Source: Bacteroidota bacterium (GTDB lineage: Bacteria > Bacteroidota > Bacteroidia > CAMBQF01). From it: a DNA stretch of 5,157 nucleotides. The stretch's first letter is position 1; each line of letters opens with the position of its first letter. Location: contig JAIXUZ010000390.1 of the NCBI GenBank assembly GCA_027483285.1, positions 1-5,157 on the forward strand, read 5' to 3'. Made by a program: the position numbers and the translations under genes. Below, one piece after another: positions 1-5,157 of the stretch. The notes beneath the pieces are model-generated. The model did not search any database. It was given only the letters and a program-made list of their open reading frames with translations, and was not told the origin of the DNA.

Positions 1-110
1 GTTTCCCACATGTTCTCAATAACCTCTGCAAGGCCTTCATAATCTTTAGTAATATCAACGGCTACTTTCTTAAGTACAGGATCGCCGTAAGCTACAATCG
101 GGTATATCAT
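1..110 (-). CDS. def: Peptide deformylase, N-terminal part (runs off the left edge)
   Basis: Peptide deformylase removes the N-formyl group from the initiator methionine of new proteins at the ribosome exit, using a bound metal ion. Only the first 36 codons lie in the window. They begin MIYPIVAYGDPVLKK and continue through ENMWE, which matches the family N-terminus (the GDPVL(R/K)K motif, then a helix ending NMW(E/D)T). The catalytic motifs (GxGxAAxQ, EGCLS and HExDH) would lie beyond the edge, so an intact active site cannot be confirmed. The start is the ATG at 110-108, with no Shine-Dalgarno, as is usual in Bacteroidota. It follows the ruvX stop codon by 29 bases on the same strand with no hairpin between them, so the two are probably co-transcribed. 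The ruvX-def order is common in Bacteroidota. Confidence 0.88.
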   Translation of the reverse strand, partial: MIYPIVAYGDPVLKKVAVDITKDYEGLAEVIENMWE

Positions 111-139
111 TCGTTTTTAATAAGAATGCAAATTTACAA

Positions 140-562
140 TTAAAGCCTGCCTTTGGCAAACTCCATGTACGATTGCAGCAGAATTGTTGCACTAACCTTA
201 TCAATTAAGCCTTTGTCTTTGCGCTGTTTTTTGCCAAGGCCCCCGTCTATCATGGTTTGGAACGCCATTTTAGATGTGAAGCGCTCATCGTGCCTTACTA
301 TATTAACATTAGAGAATTTTTTGTGGAGCACCGCTGCAAATGTGTTTACATGCTTTGCAATTTCAGATGGGGTGCCATCCATTTGCTTAGGTTCGCCTAC
401 TACAATAGTCTCTACAATTTCTAATGCCAGGTACTTTTCAAGCCAGGCGGTAATATCTTTGGTAGCAACAGTATCAAGCCCGTTGGCTATAATTTGCATA
501 GGGTCTGTAACAGCAATGCCACAACGTTTTAGCCCATAATCAATCGCCATTACTCTCTTCAT
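140..562 (-). CDS. ruvX: RuvX/YqgF family RNase H-fold nuclease (putative pre-16S rRNA nuclease)
   Basis: A 140-residue cytoplasmic protein of the YqgF/RuvX family, once called a Holliday junction resolvase and now mostly linked to maturation of the 16S rRNA 5' end. The length is normal for the family. The RNase H-like fold is shown by the first strand AIDYGLKRCGIAV (about residues 6-18) with Asp8, the VVGEPKQMDGTPSE segment (54-67), the HDERFTS motif (91-97) with Glu93, and the C-terminal GLIDKVSATILLQSY segment (118-132) with Asp121. Asp8, Glu93 and Asp121 are the likely metal-binding acidic triad. The ATG at 562-560 gives the usual N-terminus with four residues before the first strand; Met5 is a poorer alternative start. 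A -7 promoter element lies almost directly before the ATG, suggesting a leaderless or nearly leaderless transcript that continues into def. Confidence 0.95.
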   Translation of the reverse strand: MKRVMAIDYGLKRCGIAVTDPMQIIANGLDTVATKDITAWLEKYLALEIVETIVVGEPKQMDGTPSEIAKHVNTFAAVLHKKFSNVNIVRHDERFTSKMAFQTMIDGGLGKKQRKDKGLIDKVSATILLQSYMEFAKGRL

Positions 563-569
563 ATCGCAA

Positions 570-577
570 CAAATATA
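570..577 (-). promoter_or_regulatory. Candidate -7 promoter element of ruvX-def
   Basis: Read on the minus strand this is TATATTTG, an exact match to the Bacteroidota sigma-ABfr -7 consensus TAnnTTTG. It is the same octamer as the one before the barrel-protein gene at 1300. It ends 7 bases before the ruvX ATG, so transcription would start at or next to the start codon. I do not see a clear TTTG/TTG -33 element about 19 bases further upstream, which lowers confidence. Confidence 0.4.
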
Positions 578-1299
578 ACTTGCATTTGTCGTATTAGGTT
601 TACTTTTGATTTTTATTACTTAACGGGCTTTATAAAAGAATATTTAAAAGGCAATTTCATTTATAATGTAGCTACCTTTTCGGTAGGAACAGCTTTTGCC
701 CGGGCTATACCATTCCATACCACTTCTCATTTCTCTCATATTAACAAGTTTACATACCCCTGATGATTTTGGAGAGCTAACGCTTTTTACATCATTCACT
801 GCAATGTTCGTGGTTGTTGCATCGCATAGGTATGAGATTGCCATTGACCCTCTAGCGCAGCGTTACCAAAACTTTCAAGGTATAATGCCCCCATAAGCTT
901 ATAGATAGTATTACCAATAACGGAATTAACTTTTTTATAGACTTTTTGCCAGGTATTATGGTTACTCGTTTTTACGGATTTACCTTCTGGTTGCTTAAAG
1001 TCCCGTTGTTGTTAATATCGGTTGCGGTGTATCAGGTATTTTACCAACGTGCGTTTGAGTTGTATAATAAGCAGGAGAGCATACGCCCACAGCTGTTGAG
1101 GGTATATGTAAAGTTATTTTTGTTTTGTTGTTTAATTATTAGTTAAACAGAGAGTTACTTTTATAGTAGCTATTATTATGCTGTTACAAAGCCAGAAAAT
1201 AATCGACGTAATTAGTATCAAATATTAGATTAAGCTTATTTTTTGTTGATATTGTTTATAAAAAGTACCCAATAGGTTTTTTTTATTGGCTTACAACTA
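578..1299. other. Long gene-poor intergenic stretch, possibly a decayed gene
   Basis: About 720 bases with no recognisable gene. On the plus strand, protein-like open stretches occur one after another in different frames: about 608-760 (ending HINKFTYP then two stops), about 696-896 (ending YQNFQGIMPP), and 886-1146 (membrane-like). None has both a good start and a known family signature, and the first two lack an ATG near their beginning. This could be a plus-strand gene broken by frameshifts, or chance. A possible plus-strand promoter, TTG at 580-582 and TACTTTTG at 601-608 with an 18-base spacer, points into the stretch. A short hairpin (CTACC/GGTAG) lies at 672-686. A minus-strand open frame of 66 codons (844-644) has no recognisable product. 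The part from 1147 to 1299 is strongly AT-rich and looks non-coding until the promoter at 1277. Confidence 0.4.
958..1146 (+). CDS. Possible small membrane protein or remnant (doubtful)
   Basis: An open frame of 62 codons from the ATG at 958. It has one clear hydrophobic segment, FTFWLLKVPLLLISVAVYQV (about residues 8-27), then a polar stretch rich in Gln, Glu, Arg and Lys, and ends in a second hydrophobic run (KLFLFCCLII). Codon choice is mixed but not unlike the neighbours. The frame stays open upstream to about 886 without another ATG, and translation there (KLIDSITNNGINFFIDF) still looks protein-like, so this may be the tail of a longer gene that has lost its beginning. I recognise no family. 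A lone short ORF in an AT-rich gap can also arise by chance. Confidence 0.22.
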   Translation: MVTRFYGFTFWLLKVPLLLISVAVYQVFYQRAFELYNKQESIRPQLLRVYVKLFLFCCLIIS

Positions 1300-1307
1300 T
1301 ATATTTG
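1277..1307 (+). promoter_or_regulatory. Promoter of the barrel-protein operon (Bacteroidota type)
   Basis: The -7 element TATATTTG at 1300-1307 matches TAnnTTTG exactly. Nineteen bases upstream, at 1277-1280, is TTTT, the start of an eight-base T run that can stand for the TTTG -33 element. Transcription should begin around 1312-1315, giving a leader of roughly 15 bases before the ATG at 1329, without a Shine-Dalgarno. The promoter overlaps a TTG codon at 1305 that is in frame with the gene, which rules that codon out as a start. Confidence 0.6.
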
Positions 1308-1328
1308 TGGAAATTTTTGCCTGTGCTT

Positions 1329-2666
1329 ATGAAAAAACTCTACACGCTTTTATTTTGTGCAAGTTTCGCAGCTTTAAATGCTCAAACTACAAAATCGATG
1401 CAACCTGAAGCGCCTGATACGTTTAACTATTACAAATATCCAGCCCTTACTTTTGGTGCAGGAGTTACTGGCTTTTTTGGTGATTATAACAATCCTGATG
1501 TATGGCAGTTCGGCACACACCGTTTAAGCTTAAACGCGGGTATTGAGCAGCGCCTTGGTAAAACCTTCGGCCTTTCGGCTAACTTTATGTGGGGCCAGGT
1601 ATCAGTAAACGAACGTGCTATCAGCACGCCACGCAACTTTGGGTCGACCATGATGAATGGCGATATCCGTGTAAATATTTATTGGGATAACGATTGGTTA
1701 CTGCGTAAAAAATCAAAATTTGCTCCTTACATGTTTGGCGGTGTTGGTTTTGCTACCTATGACCCTAAGACCGATATTAAAGACAAAAACGGCAACGATT
1801 ACTACTACTGGACCGACGGCACTGTGCGTAACCAGCAACAAACTCAATTGAACCTCGGAACAGCACAACAAATACGCCGCGACTATAAATACGAAACGGC
1901 TATTGACAGCCCGGGCTATAAAAAAAATACAATTACCATACCCGTTGGTTTAGGCTTACGCTACAAACTATCTGGCTTTGTTGATGCGTATGTGCAAGGT
2001 ACTTACTTTTTTACCCTTACCGATGATATGGATGCTGTACGCAATGGAGGCAACGATAAGTTTGCTAACCTTATTTGCGGTTTCCAGATACGTTTAGGTA
2101 AAAAACCACAAGACCCTGCTGAAGCACGTTATAAAGACGTTGACTTTAAAGCAATAGAAAAAATTGACAGTGATGGCGATGGTGTGCGCGATGCTAATGA
2201 CGACTGCCCAAACACCCCGACAGGTGTTAAAGTTAACGGTAGTGGCTGCCCTGACCCTACAGATACAGACAAAGACGGTGTGCCTGATTATGCAGATAAA
2301 GAAGCTAACACGCCAGCTGGTTCTGTTGTAGATGCGCTAGGCAAAAAAGTAGAAGACAGCAAACTGCAAAAAATGGCAGATGATACCATTGCTGTTCCTC
2401 GCGATGCTTTGAAAAACTTCCCAGCATCATTGCCTGAGCCTGTAAAGGTAAAACAGGGCAAAGACAATAGCACAGATATGAACCCTGTTGTTGCGCCAAC
2501 GCTTGTTACCTTACCATCTAAATACAAAGCAGCTGACTATAACAATGATGGCAAGTTAGAAACTAAAGAGGTGGCGCGCGTTATTGATGAATTTTTTGAT
2601 GGCAAAACAGGTTTTGATGTGGATGGTATTTACGAGCTGATTGACTTTTACTTTGATAACTACTAA
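1329..2666 (+). CDS. Outer-membrane beta-barrel protein with thrombospondin type 3 repeats and an EF-hand-like C-terminus
   Basis: A 445-residue exported protein, probably in the outer membrane. Residues 1-18 (MKKLYTLLFCASFAALNA, then Gln) form a signal peptide. About 38-257 is rich in alternating aromatic and glycine strands (ALTFGAGVTGFFGDY, YMFGGVGFATY, IPVGLGLRYKL, ANLICGFQIRLGKK), as in OmpA-like/porin barrels of Bacteroidota. Residues 280-325 carry thrombospondin type 3 calcium-binding repeats (DSDGDGVRDANDDCPNTPTG and DTDKDGVPDYADKE). An OmpA peptidoglycan-binding domain usually follows such repeats, but none is present. After a Pro/Lys-rich linker the protein ends with an EF-hand-like loop, DYNNDGKLETKE (403-414), and an acidic aromatic tail (VIDEFFDG, then LIDFYFDNY) that resembles C-terminal modules I recall from other Bacteroidota surface proteins. 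The ATG at 1329 is chosen because it gives the signal peptide directly and an upstream TTG at 1305 lies inside the promoter. The next gene starts 10 bases after the stop. Role inferred: envelope structure or calcium-dependent surface interaction. Confidence 0.85.
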   Translation: MKKLYTLLFCASFAALNAQTTKSMQPEAPDTFNYYKYPALTFGAGVTGFFGDYNNPDVWQFGTHRLSLNAGIEQRLGKTFGLSANFMWGQVSVNERAISTPRNFGSTMMNGDIRVNIYWDNDWLLRKKSKFAPYMFGGVGFATYDPKTDIKDKNGNDYYYWTDGTVRNQQQTQLNLGTAQQIRRDYKYETAIDSPGYKKNTITIPVGLGLRYKLSGFVDAYVQGTYFFTLTDDMDAVRNGGNDKFANLICGFQIRLGKKPQDPAEARYKDVDFKAIEKIDSDGDGVRDANDDCPNTPTGVKVNGSGCPDPTDTDKDGVPDYADKEANTPAGSVVDALGKKVEDSKLQKMADDTIAVPRDALKNFPASLPEPVKVKQGKDNSTDMNPVVAPTLVTLPSKYKAADYNNDGKLETKEVARVIDEFFDGKTGFDVDGIYELIDFYFDNY

Positions 2667-2676
2667 GAATAAACCT

Positions 2677-3126
2677 ATGAAGAAATTACTTGCAATTATA
2701 GGCTTGTCTGCTTTTTTTGCCCTAGGCAGCGCATTTATGCCGAGCCCCCTTATTGATATGAATAAGGTTAAAATAGCGGTAAACGCCCCCGAAAAAGCGA
2801 AGGTGAATGGAGAGTTTACTGTAGAGCTTACCTTAAATAAAGAAGGTGAGAGTGGTTTTTGTAAACTTGAGCATCTAATACCCGAAGGTTTTATTGCATC
2901 GGAGGTAGAGTCTAGTGGAGCTGTATTTGTTTTTGAAAAGCAAAAGGTGAAGTTTATTTGGCTAAAAATACCTGCAAACAACCAGGTAAAGGTGAAGTAT
3001 AAAGTTAAAGTAGATCCATCGGTAATTCCAGGAAAGTTTGCATTGGCTGGCAGTTTTGCTTATACTGAGAATAAGAAAGTAAAAAAGGTAGAAGCTCCTA
3101 AGTGGAATATGCTTATTGAGAAATAG
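2677..3126 (+). CDS. Small secreted protein with an Ig-like beta-sandwich domain, function unknown
   Basis: A 149-residue protein with a signal peptide (MKKLLAIIGLSAFFALGSAF, about residues 1-20). The mature part, from about 30 to 140, alternates Val/Ile/Phe with Lys and Glu as in a beta sandwich: KVKIAVNAPEKAKVNGEFTVELTLNK, then GFCKLEHLIPEGFIASEVESSGAVF, KVKFIWLKIPANNQVKVKYKVKV and ALAGSFAYTENKKVKKVE. The pattern 'nGEFtVelt...IPeGF...v.f.w..iP....v.vkYkv.v' resembles DUF11/BatD-like Ig domains and hypothetical proteins I recall from other Bacteroidota. The single Cys62 leaves no disulfide. The mature protein is very lysine-rich. The ATG at 2677 is used because the longer frame upstream would overlap the preceding gene and hide the signal peptide. 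It is the second gene of a two-gene unit, 10 bases after the barrel gene and followed by a terminator, so a periplasmic or surface partner of the barrel is plausible but unproven. Confidence 0.8.
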   Translation: MKKLLAIIGLSAFFALGSAFMPSPLIDMNKVKIAVNAPEKAKVNGEFTVELTLNKEGESGFCKLEHLIPEGFIASEVESSGAVFVFEKQKVKFIWLKIPANNQVKVKYKVKVDPSVIPGKFALAGSFAYTENKKVKKVEAPKWNMLIEK

Positions 3127-3150
3127 TATTTTATAATCTATTACAATAGA

Positions 3151-3188
3151 AATCCCTTAAACAGCAATGTTTAGGGGATTTTTATTTT
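3151..3188 (+). terminator. Rho-independent terminator of the barrel operon, possibly bidirectional
   Basis: A 12-base stem, AATCCCTTAAAC (3151-3162) with GTTTAGGGGATT (3169-3180), containing one T-G wobble and a 6-base loop, is followed by TTTATTTT. It starts 24 bases after the stop of the small secreted protein. On the minus strand the same hairpin is followed by a weaker T-rich run (TTTCTATT), so it may also end the convergent lipoprotein transcript, whose stop codon lies in the T tract at 3187-3189. Confidence 0.8.
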
Positions 3189-3489
3189 ACTTGTTTTTTG
3201 CTTTATCCCTGATTTCCTTTTTCCATTGGTGTGTGCACTTGGGGCAGTATTTAATATACGAATACCTTTTAAAGGGATTTATAGGTACTACACATCCACC
3301 ACATCTGCCAATTTTTATAAGATTACCATCTTGCCCAACACAAGCCCTGCCATAGTGGTTTTGAGCAAAGCCTTTTCTAACTTTGCAGTTATGGTTTGCA
3401 CATATGGTAACATCGTTGTTTTTTACAACCTTACAACCTGAAAATAATATTATGAGGATTACTATTAATGCAGATACTTTCATTAGCAT
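3187..3489 (-). CDS. Small cysteine-rich predicted lipoprotein, function unknown
   Basis: A 100-residue protein with a lipoprotein signal: a Lys, a hydrophobic run (ALIVILIILF) and the lipobox-like LFSGC with Cys19 as the lipid-modified residue. The mature part has seven further cysteines: Cys30 and Cys35 (CANHNC), Cys50, the pair C63-GG-C66 and the pair C82-PK-C85. Two CxxC pairs 15 residues apart resemble a zinc ribbon, though disulfides are also possible outside the cytoplasm. The C-terminus is strongly basic (KKEIRDKAKNK). I recognise no family. ATGs at 3489 and 3483 are both usable; the second gives a classic MKVS lipoprotein start, and neither has a Shine-Dalgarno. The gene lies just after the terminator of the DUF4139 gene and has only a poor -7 match (TAACTTTA) before it, so it may depend on readthrough or a weak promoter. 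Confidence 0.68.
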   Translation of the reverse strand: MLMKVSALIVILIILFSGCKVVKNNDVTICANHNCKVRKGFAQNHYGRACVGQDGNLIKIGRCGGCVVPINPFKRYSYIKYCPKCTHQWKKEIRDKAKNK

Positions 3490-3500
3490 AAAGTTAATTA

Positions 3501-3526
3501 AATAAAAAAGCCCCTTGCGGGGCTTT
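3501..3526 (-). terminator. Rho-independent terminator of the DUF4139 gene
   Basis: On the minus strand AAAGCCCC (3526-3519), the loop GCAA, then GGGGCTTT (3514-3507) form a perfect 8-base stem with a GNRA-type tetraloop, followed by more T (3506-3504) and an AT-rich run. It begins 23 bases after the stop at 3550. On the plus strand there is no T tract after the stem, so it works in one direction only. It lies between the DUF4139 gene and the lipoprotein gene and should separate their transcripts. Confidence 0.87.
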
Positions 3527-3549
3527 GGTAATTAAAACAGCTGCAAATA

Positions 3550-5130
3550 TTAATATCCGGTAGTTATGTATACCTCGTACTCGTAGGTAATAGTTTTCTT
3601 TTCGCCGGCTTTTAGTTCAACTTCCCATTTAATGGTAGAGAATGGGTTAAGCGAATTGTAGCGGCCCGATTTGCTAACGGTAGCGCCTTCAGACTTAGTA
3701 ACCTCGCCATTTAATGTTTTTTTAACGCTTAGGGTAATGGGTTTGTCTAAGTAGTTGCAAACATCAACAGTGCCTTTAAGGGTGATTTTGTCGTAGTACA
3801 CCTTGTTGTATTTCTTAACCTTTTCGGCACGGCTTAGTTCTTCGTCTTTGCTTTTTACTGATACATCAATGGCTTTAGAAAGGCGTACCAATACATCAGC
3901 ATTTACAGGGGTGTATTTAATCTGGTCCTGGGCCAGTGGTTTCTCATCCTGGTCTACTACAAAAACGGGAGCGGTTGTAATAGGGGCGCCCGACTTATTG
4001 GTGAATTTTAGTGAGTGGTATGCATCGGTGCGTTGCATTTCATCGTACGTAACAGTGCGGTTGATGTAGTAATTGGTAATATCATTGATTTCAGCCTCGT
4101 ACACATCTTTATAAGGGATAGTTGTAAGAGAAATTGGGATAAGCGTTTTGGTGTTCTTTTTTAGTGATATTTTGCCTGCTTTGTAGTAGTAAAGGTCTGA
4201 TACCTTTTCACCATCGGCAGTATATTCATCTTCGCCTGCAATAGGAATGCTGTTGCCGCTAGCTATATTGCCATAGTCCCATGTTGCCATTTGGGCATTG
4301 CTAAAGCGGCTGTTGTCGTATAGACCTGAACTGCCATTAGCGTAGGTTGTGTTTATTATTGAGGTAAGGTAGCCTTGCGAGATAGGGTCGAACTGGGTGC
4401 CGAAAAACATTTGGGGCGCGCCCACAACAAGGTCAAGATCAACATCTTCTAAGTCTTCAGAGAAGTTTTCTACAGTTCCTTTCATTACCAAACGAGCGTC
4501 TTTATCATTCGCCAATCGGATGTAGTATGATGGTTGCCATTGGATGCCTGTTTGCATTGATACGATGGAAAAATCGTTGCTTCCGACGTTTTTCTCTAAC
4601 TGTATTTTAGCACGGCGTACAATGGTATCGGCCTGGAATTTATCGGATACAGATGCATCAAACTCAACGTCATTCAGGTTGGCGGTAGAGATGATGAGCA
4701 TTTTGTTGCCATCAGTCTTAACCTTTAAAATACCCGTAGTTGGGAAGTATTTTACCAGCGTGCCTGTTACAGTTCGCATAGACGGTTTAGAAGCATCCAT
4801 TACCTGGTTATAGCGCAGGGTTATTTGTTTCCCCTCGTTGCCTTGCAGGTAGTCTGTAATAGACTGGGCATTTTTTGTTTTTTTAATGGTATCCTGCCTA
4901 ACATCTATTTGCTGGATTTTAGAGTCTTTGCCTGAGGCAATCCAGTAAGTACCCAACAGGGCAGTAGAAGGAACATCAACGTAGGTAACACGGTCGTTAA
5001 TCTTCATGTTGCCTTCTTTTTTTTGAAAGAAGGTGCCATTTTTAAATACCGATACTTTACTTGTTTTCATTTGGGCATTGGCTGCCAGGGCGGTAACCAT
5101 TAGGCCTGATATTATTATTATGCGTTTCAT
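3550..5130 (-). CDS. Secreted DUF4139 domain-containing protein
   Basis: A 526-residue exported protein of unknown biochemical function. Residues 1-20 (MKRIIIISGLMVTALAANAQ) form a signal peptide. About 21-185 is a beta-rich N-terminal part (VSVFKNGTFFQKKEG, VTYVDVPSTALLGTYWI, VTGTLVKYFPTTGILKVKT). From about 195 the DUF4139 signature runs to the C-terminus: IQWQPSYYIRL (196-206), GTVENFSEDLEDVDLDLVVG (218-237), APITTAPVFVVDQ (382-394), PLAQDQIKYTPVNADVLVRL (398-417), YDKITLKGTVDVCNYLDKPI (446-465) and WEVELKAGEKKTITYEYEVY (502-521). A stretch at about 255-305 is rich in Asn, Ser, Gly and Tyr and looks like an exposed loop or insertion. I see no long coiled coil of the kind found in DUF4140-DUF4139 proteins. 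The ATG at 5130 is directly followed by the signal peptide; only 27 AT-rich bases of upstream sequence are in the window, so its promoter is outside or cut. It has its own terminator at 3501-3526. Localisation is probably periplasm or outer-membrane surface. Confidence 0.9.
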   Translation of the reverse strand: MKRIIIISGLMVTALAANAQMKTSKVSVFKNGTFFQKKEGNMKINDRVTYVDVPSTALLGTYWIASGKDSKIQQIDVRQDTIKKTKNAQSITDYLQGNEGKQITLRYNQVMDASKPSMRTVTGTLVKYFPTTGILKVKTDGNKMLIISTANLNDVEFDASVSDKFQADTIVRRAKIQLEKNVGSNDFSIVSMQTGIQWQPSYYIRLANDKDARLVMKGTVENFSEDLEDVDLDLVVGAPQMFFGTQFDPISQGYLTSIINTTYANGSSGLYDNSRFSNAQMATWDYGNIASGNSIPIAGEDEYTADGEKVSDLYYYKAGKISLKKNTKTLIPISLTTIPYKDVYEAEINDITNYYINRTVTYDEMQRTDAYHSLKFTNKSGAPITTAPVFVVDQDEKPLAQDQIKYTPVNADVLVRLSKAIDVSVKSKDEELSRAEKVKKYNKVYYDKITLKGTVDVCNYLDKPITLSVKKTLNGEVTKSEGATVSKSGRYNSLNPFSTIKWEVELKAGEKKTITYEYEVYITTGY

Positions 5131-5157
5131 GCTATTTATTTCTATTTAAGGTAATGA

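Noticed and set aside
153..539. Plus-strand open frame of 128 codons
   Set aside because: It is antisense to ruvX, which has clear family motifs; the translation shows no recognisable domain.
644..844. Minus-strand open frame of 66 codons upstream of ruvX
   Set aside because: No recognisable family, no promoter or start signal, and overlapping frames of the same length on the other strand. It is mentioned only within the intergenic entry.
881..887. TATAATG, a perfect sigma70-like -10 box
   Set aside because: Bacteroidota promoters use TAnnTTTG, and AT-rich DNA gives such hits by chance; no matching -35 was seen.
1037..1053. Near-identical 16-base string also found at 4748-4763 (TATTTTACCAACGTGC, one mismatch)
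   Set aside because: The two copies lie in unrelated contexts without extended similarity, so chance is the simplest explanation.
2288..2981. Several minus-strand open frames, up to 141 codons
   Set aside because: They lie opposite the barrel gene and the small secreted protein gene, both of which have signal peptides and coherent domain patterns. Their own translations are Ser/Phe/Leu-rich shadows.
3803..4813. Plus-strand open frames of 88 and 89 codons within the DUF4139 gene
   Set aside because: Antisense to strongly conserved DUF4139 blocks, with no domain of their own.
1..5157. tRNA, rRNA, CRISPR array, insertion sequence or phage-like signature
   Set aside because: I looked for regularly spaced repeats, transposase motifs, terminal inverted repeats and tRNA-like arms and saw none.

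Overview
The window looks like a chromosomal segment from a Bacteroidota (Bacteroidetes) bacterium, most likely from the Chitinophagales/Sphingobacteriales side. The evidence is the TAnnTTTG-type -7 promoter elements, the absence of Shine-Dalgarno sequences before good start codons, the ruvX-def gene pair, a DUF4139 protein with a short signal peptide ending in NAQ, and an outer-membrane barrel protein with thrombospondin type 3 calcium repeats. The order-level placement is an inference from protein style.

Layout from left to right: (1) 1-562, minus strand, is a housekeeping pair. ruvX/yqgF lies upstream of def, the gene for peptide deformylase, and only the first 36 codons of def are inside the window. 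(2) 563-1304 is a gene-poor, AT-rich stretch of about 740 bases. It holds at most one small possible membrane-protein ORF (958-1146), possibly the tail of a decayed gene. (3) 1300-3188, plus strand, is a compact two-gene unit with a recognisable promoter, a 10-base intergenic gap and a hairpin terminator. It encodes a secreted outer-membrane beta-barrel protein with calcium-binding repeats and a small secreted beta-sandwich-like protein. (4) 3187-3489, minus strand, is a small cysteine-rich predicted lipoprotein, convergent with the previous unit. (5) 3501-5130, minus strand, is a large secreted DUF4139 protein with its own strong terminator.

Four of the six confident CDSs carry export signals, so most of the window is devoted to the cell envelope. 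The barrel protein and the small protein downstream are probably co-transcribed and may work together. The other genes seem to be neighbours rather than one pathway. I see no mobile element, CRISPR array, tRNA or rRNA, and no convincing new defence or biosynthetic system. The points most worth a second look are the barrel protein's EF-hand-like C-terminus in place of an OmpA peptidoglycan-binding domain, the cysteine-rich lipoprotein, and the unexplained 563-1304 stretch.
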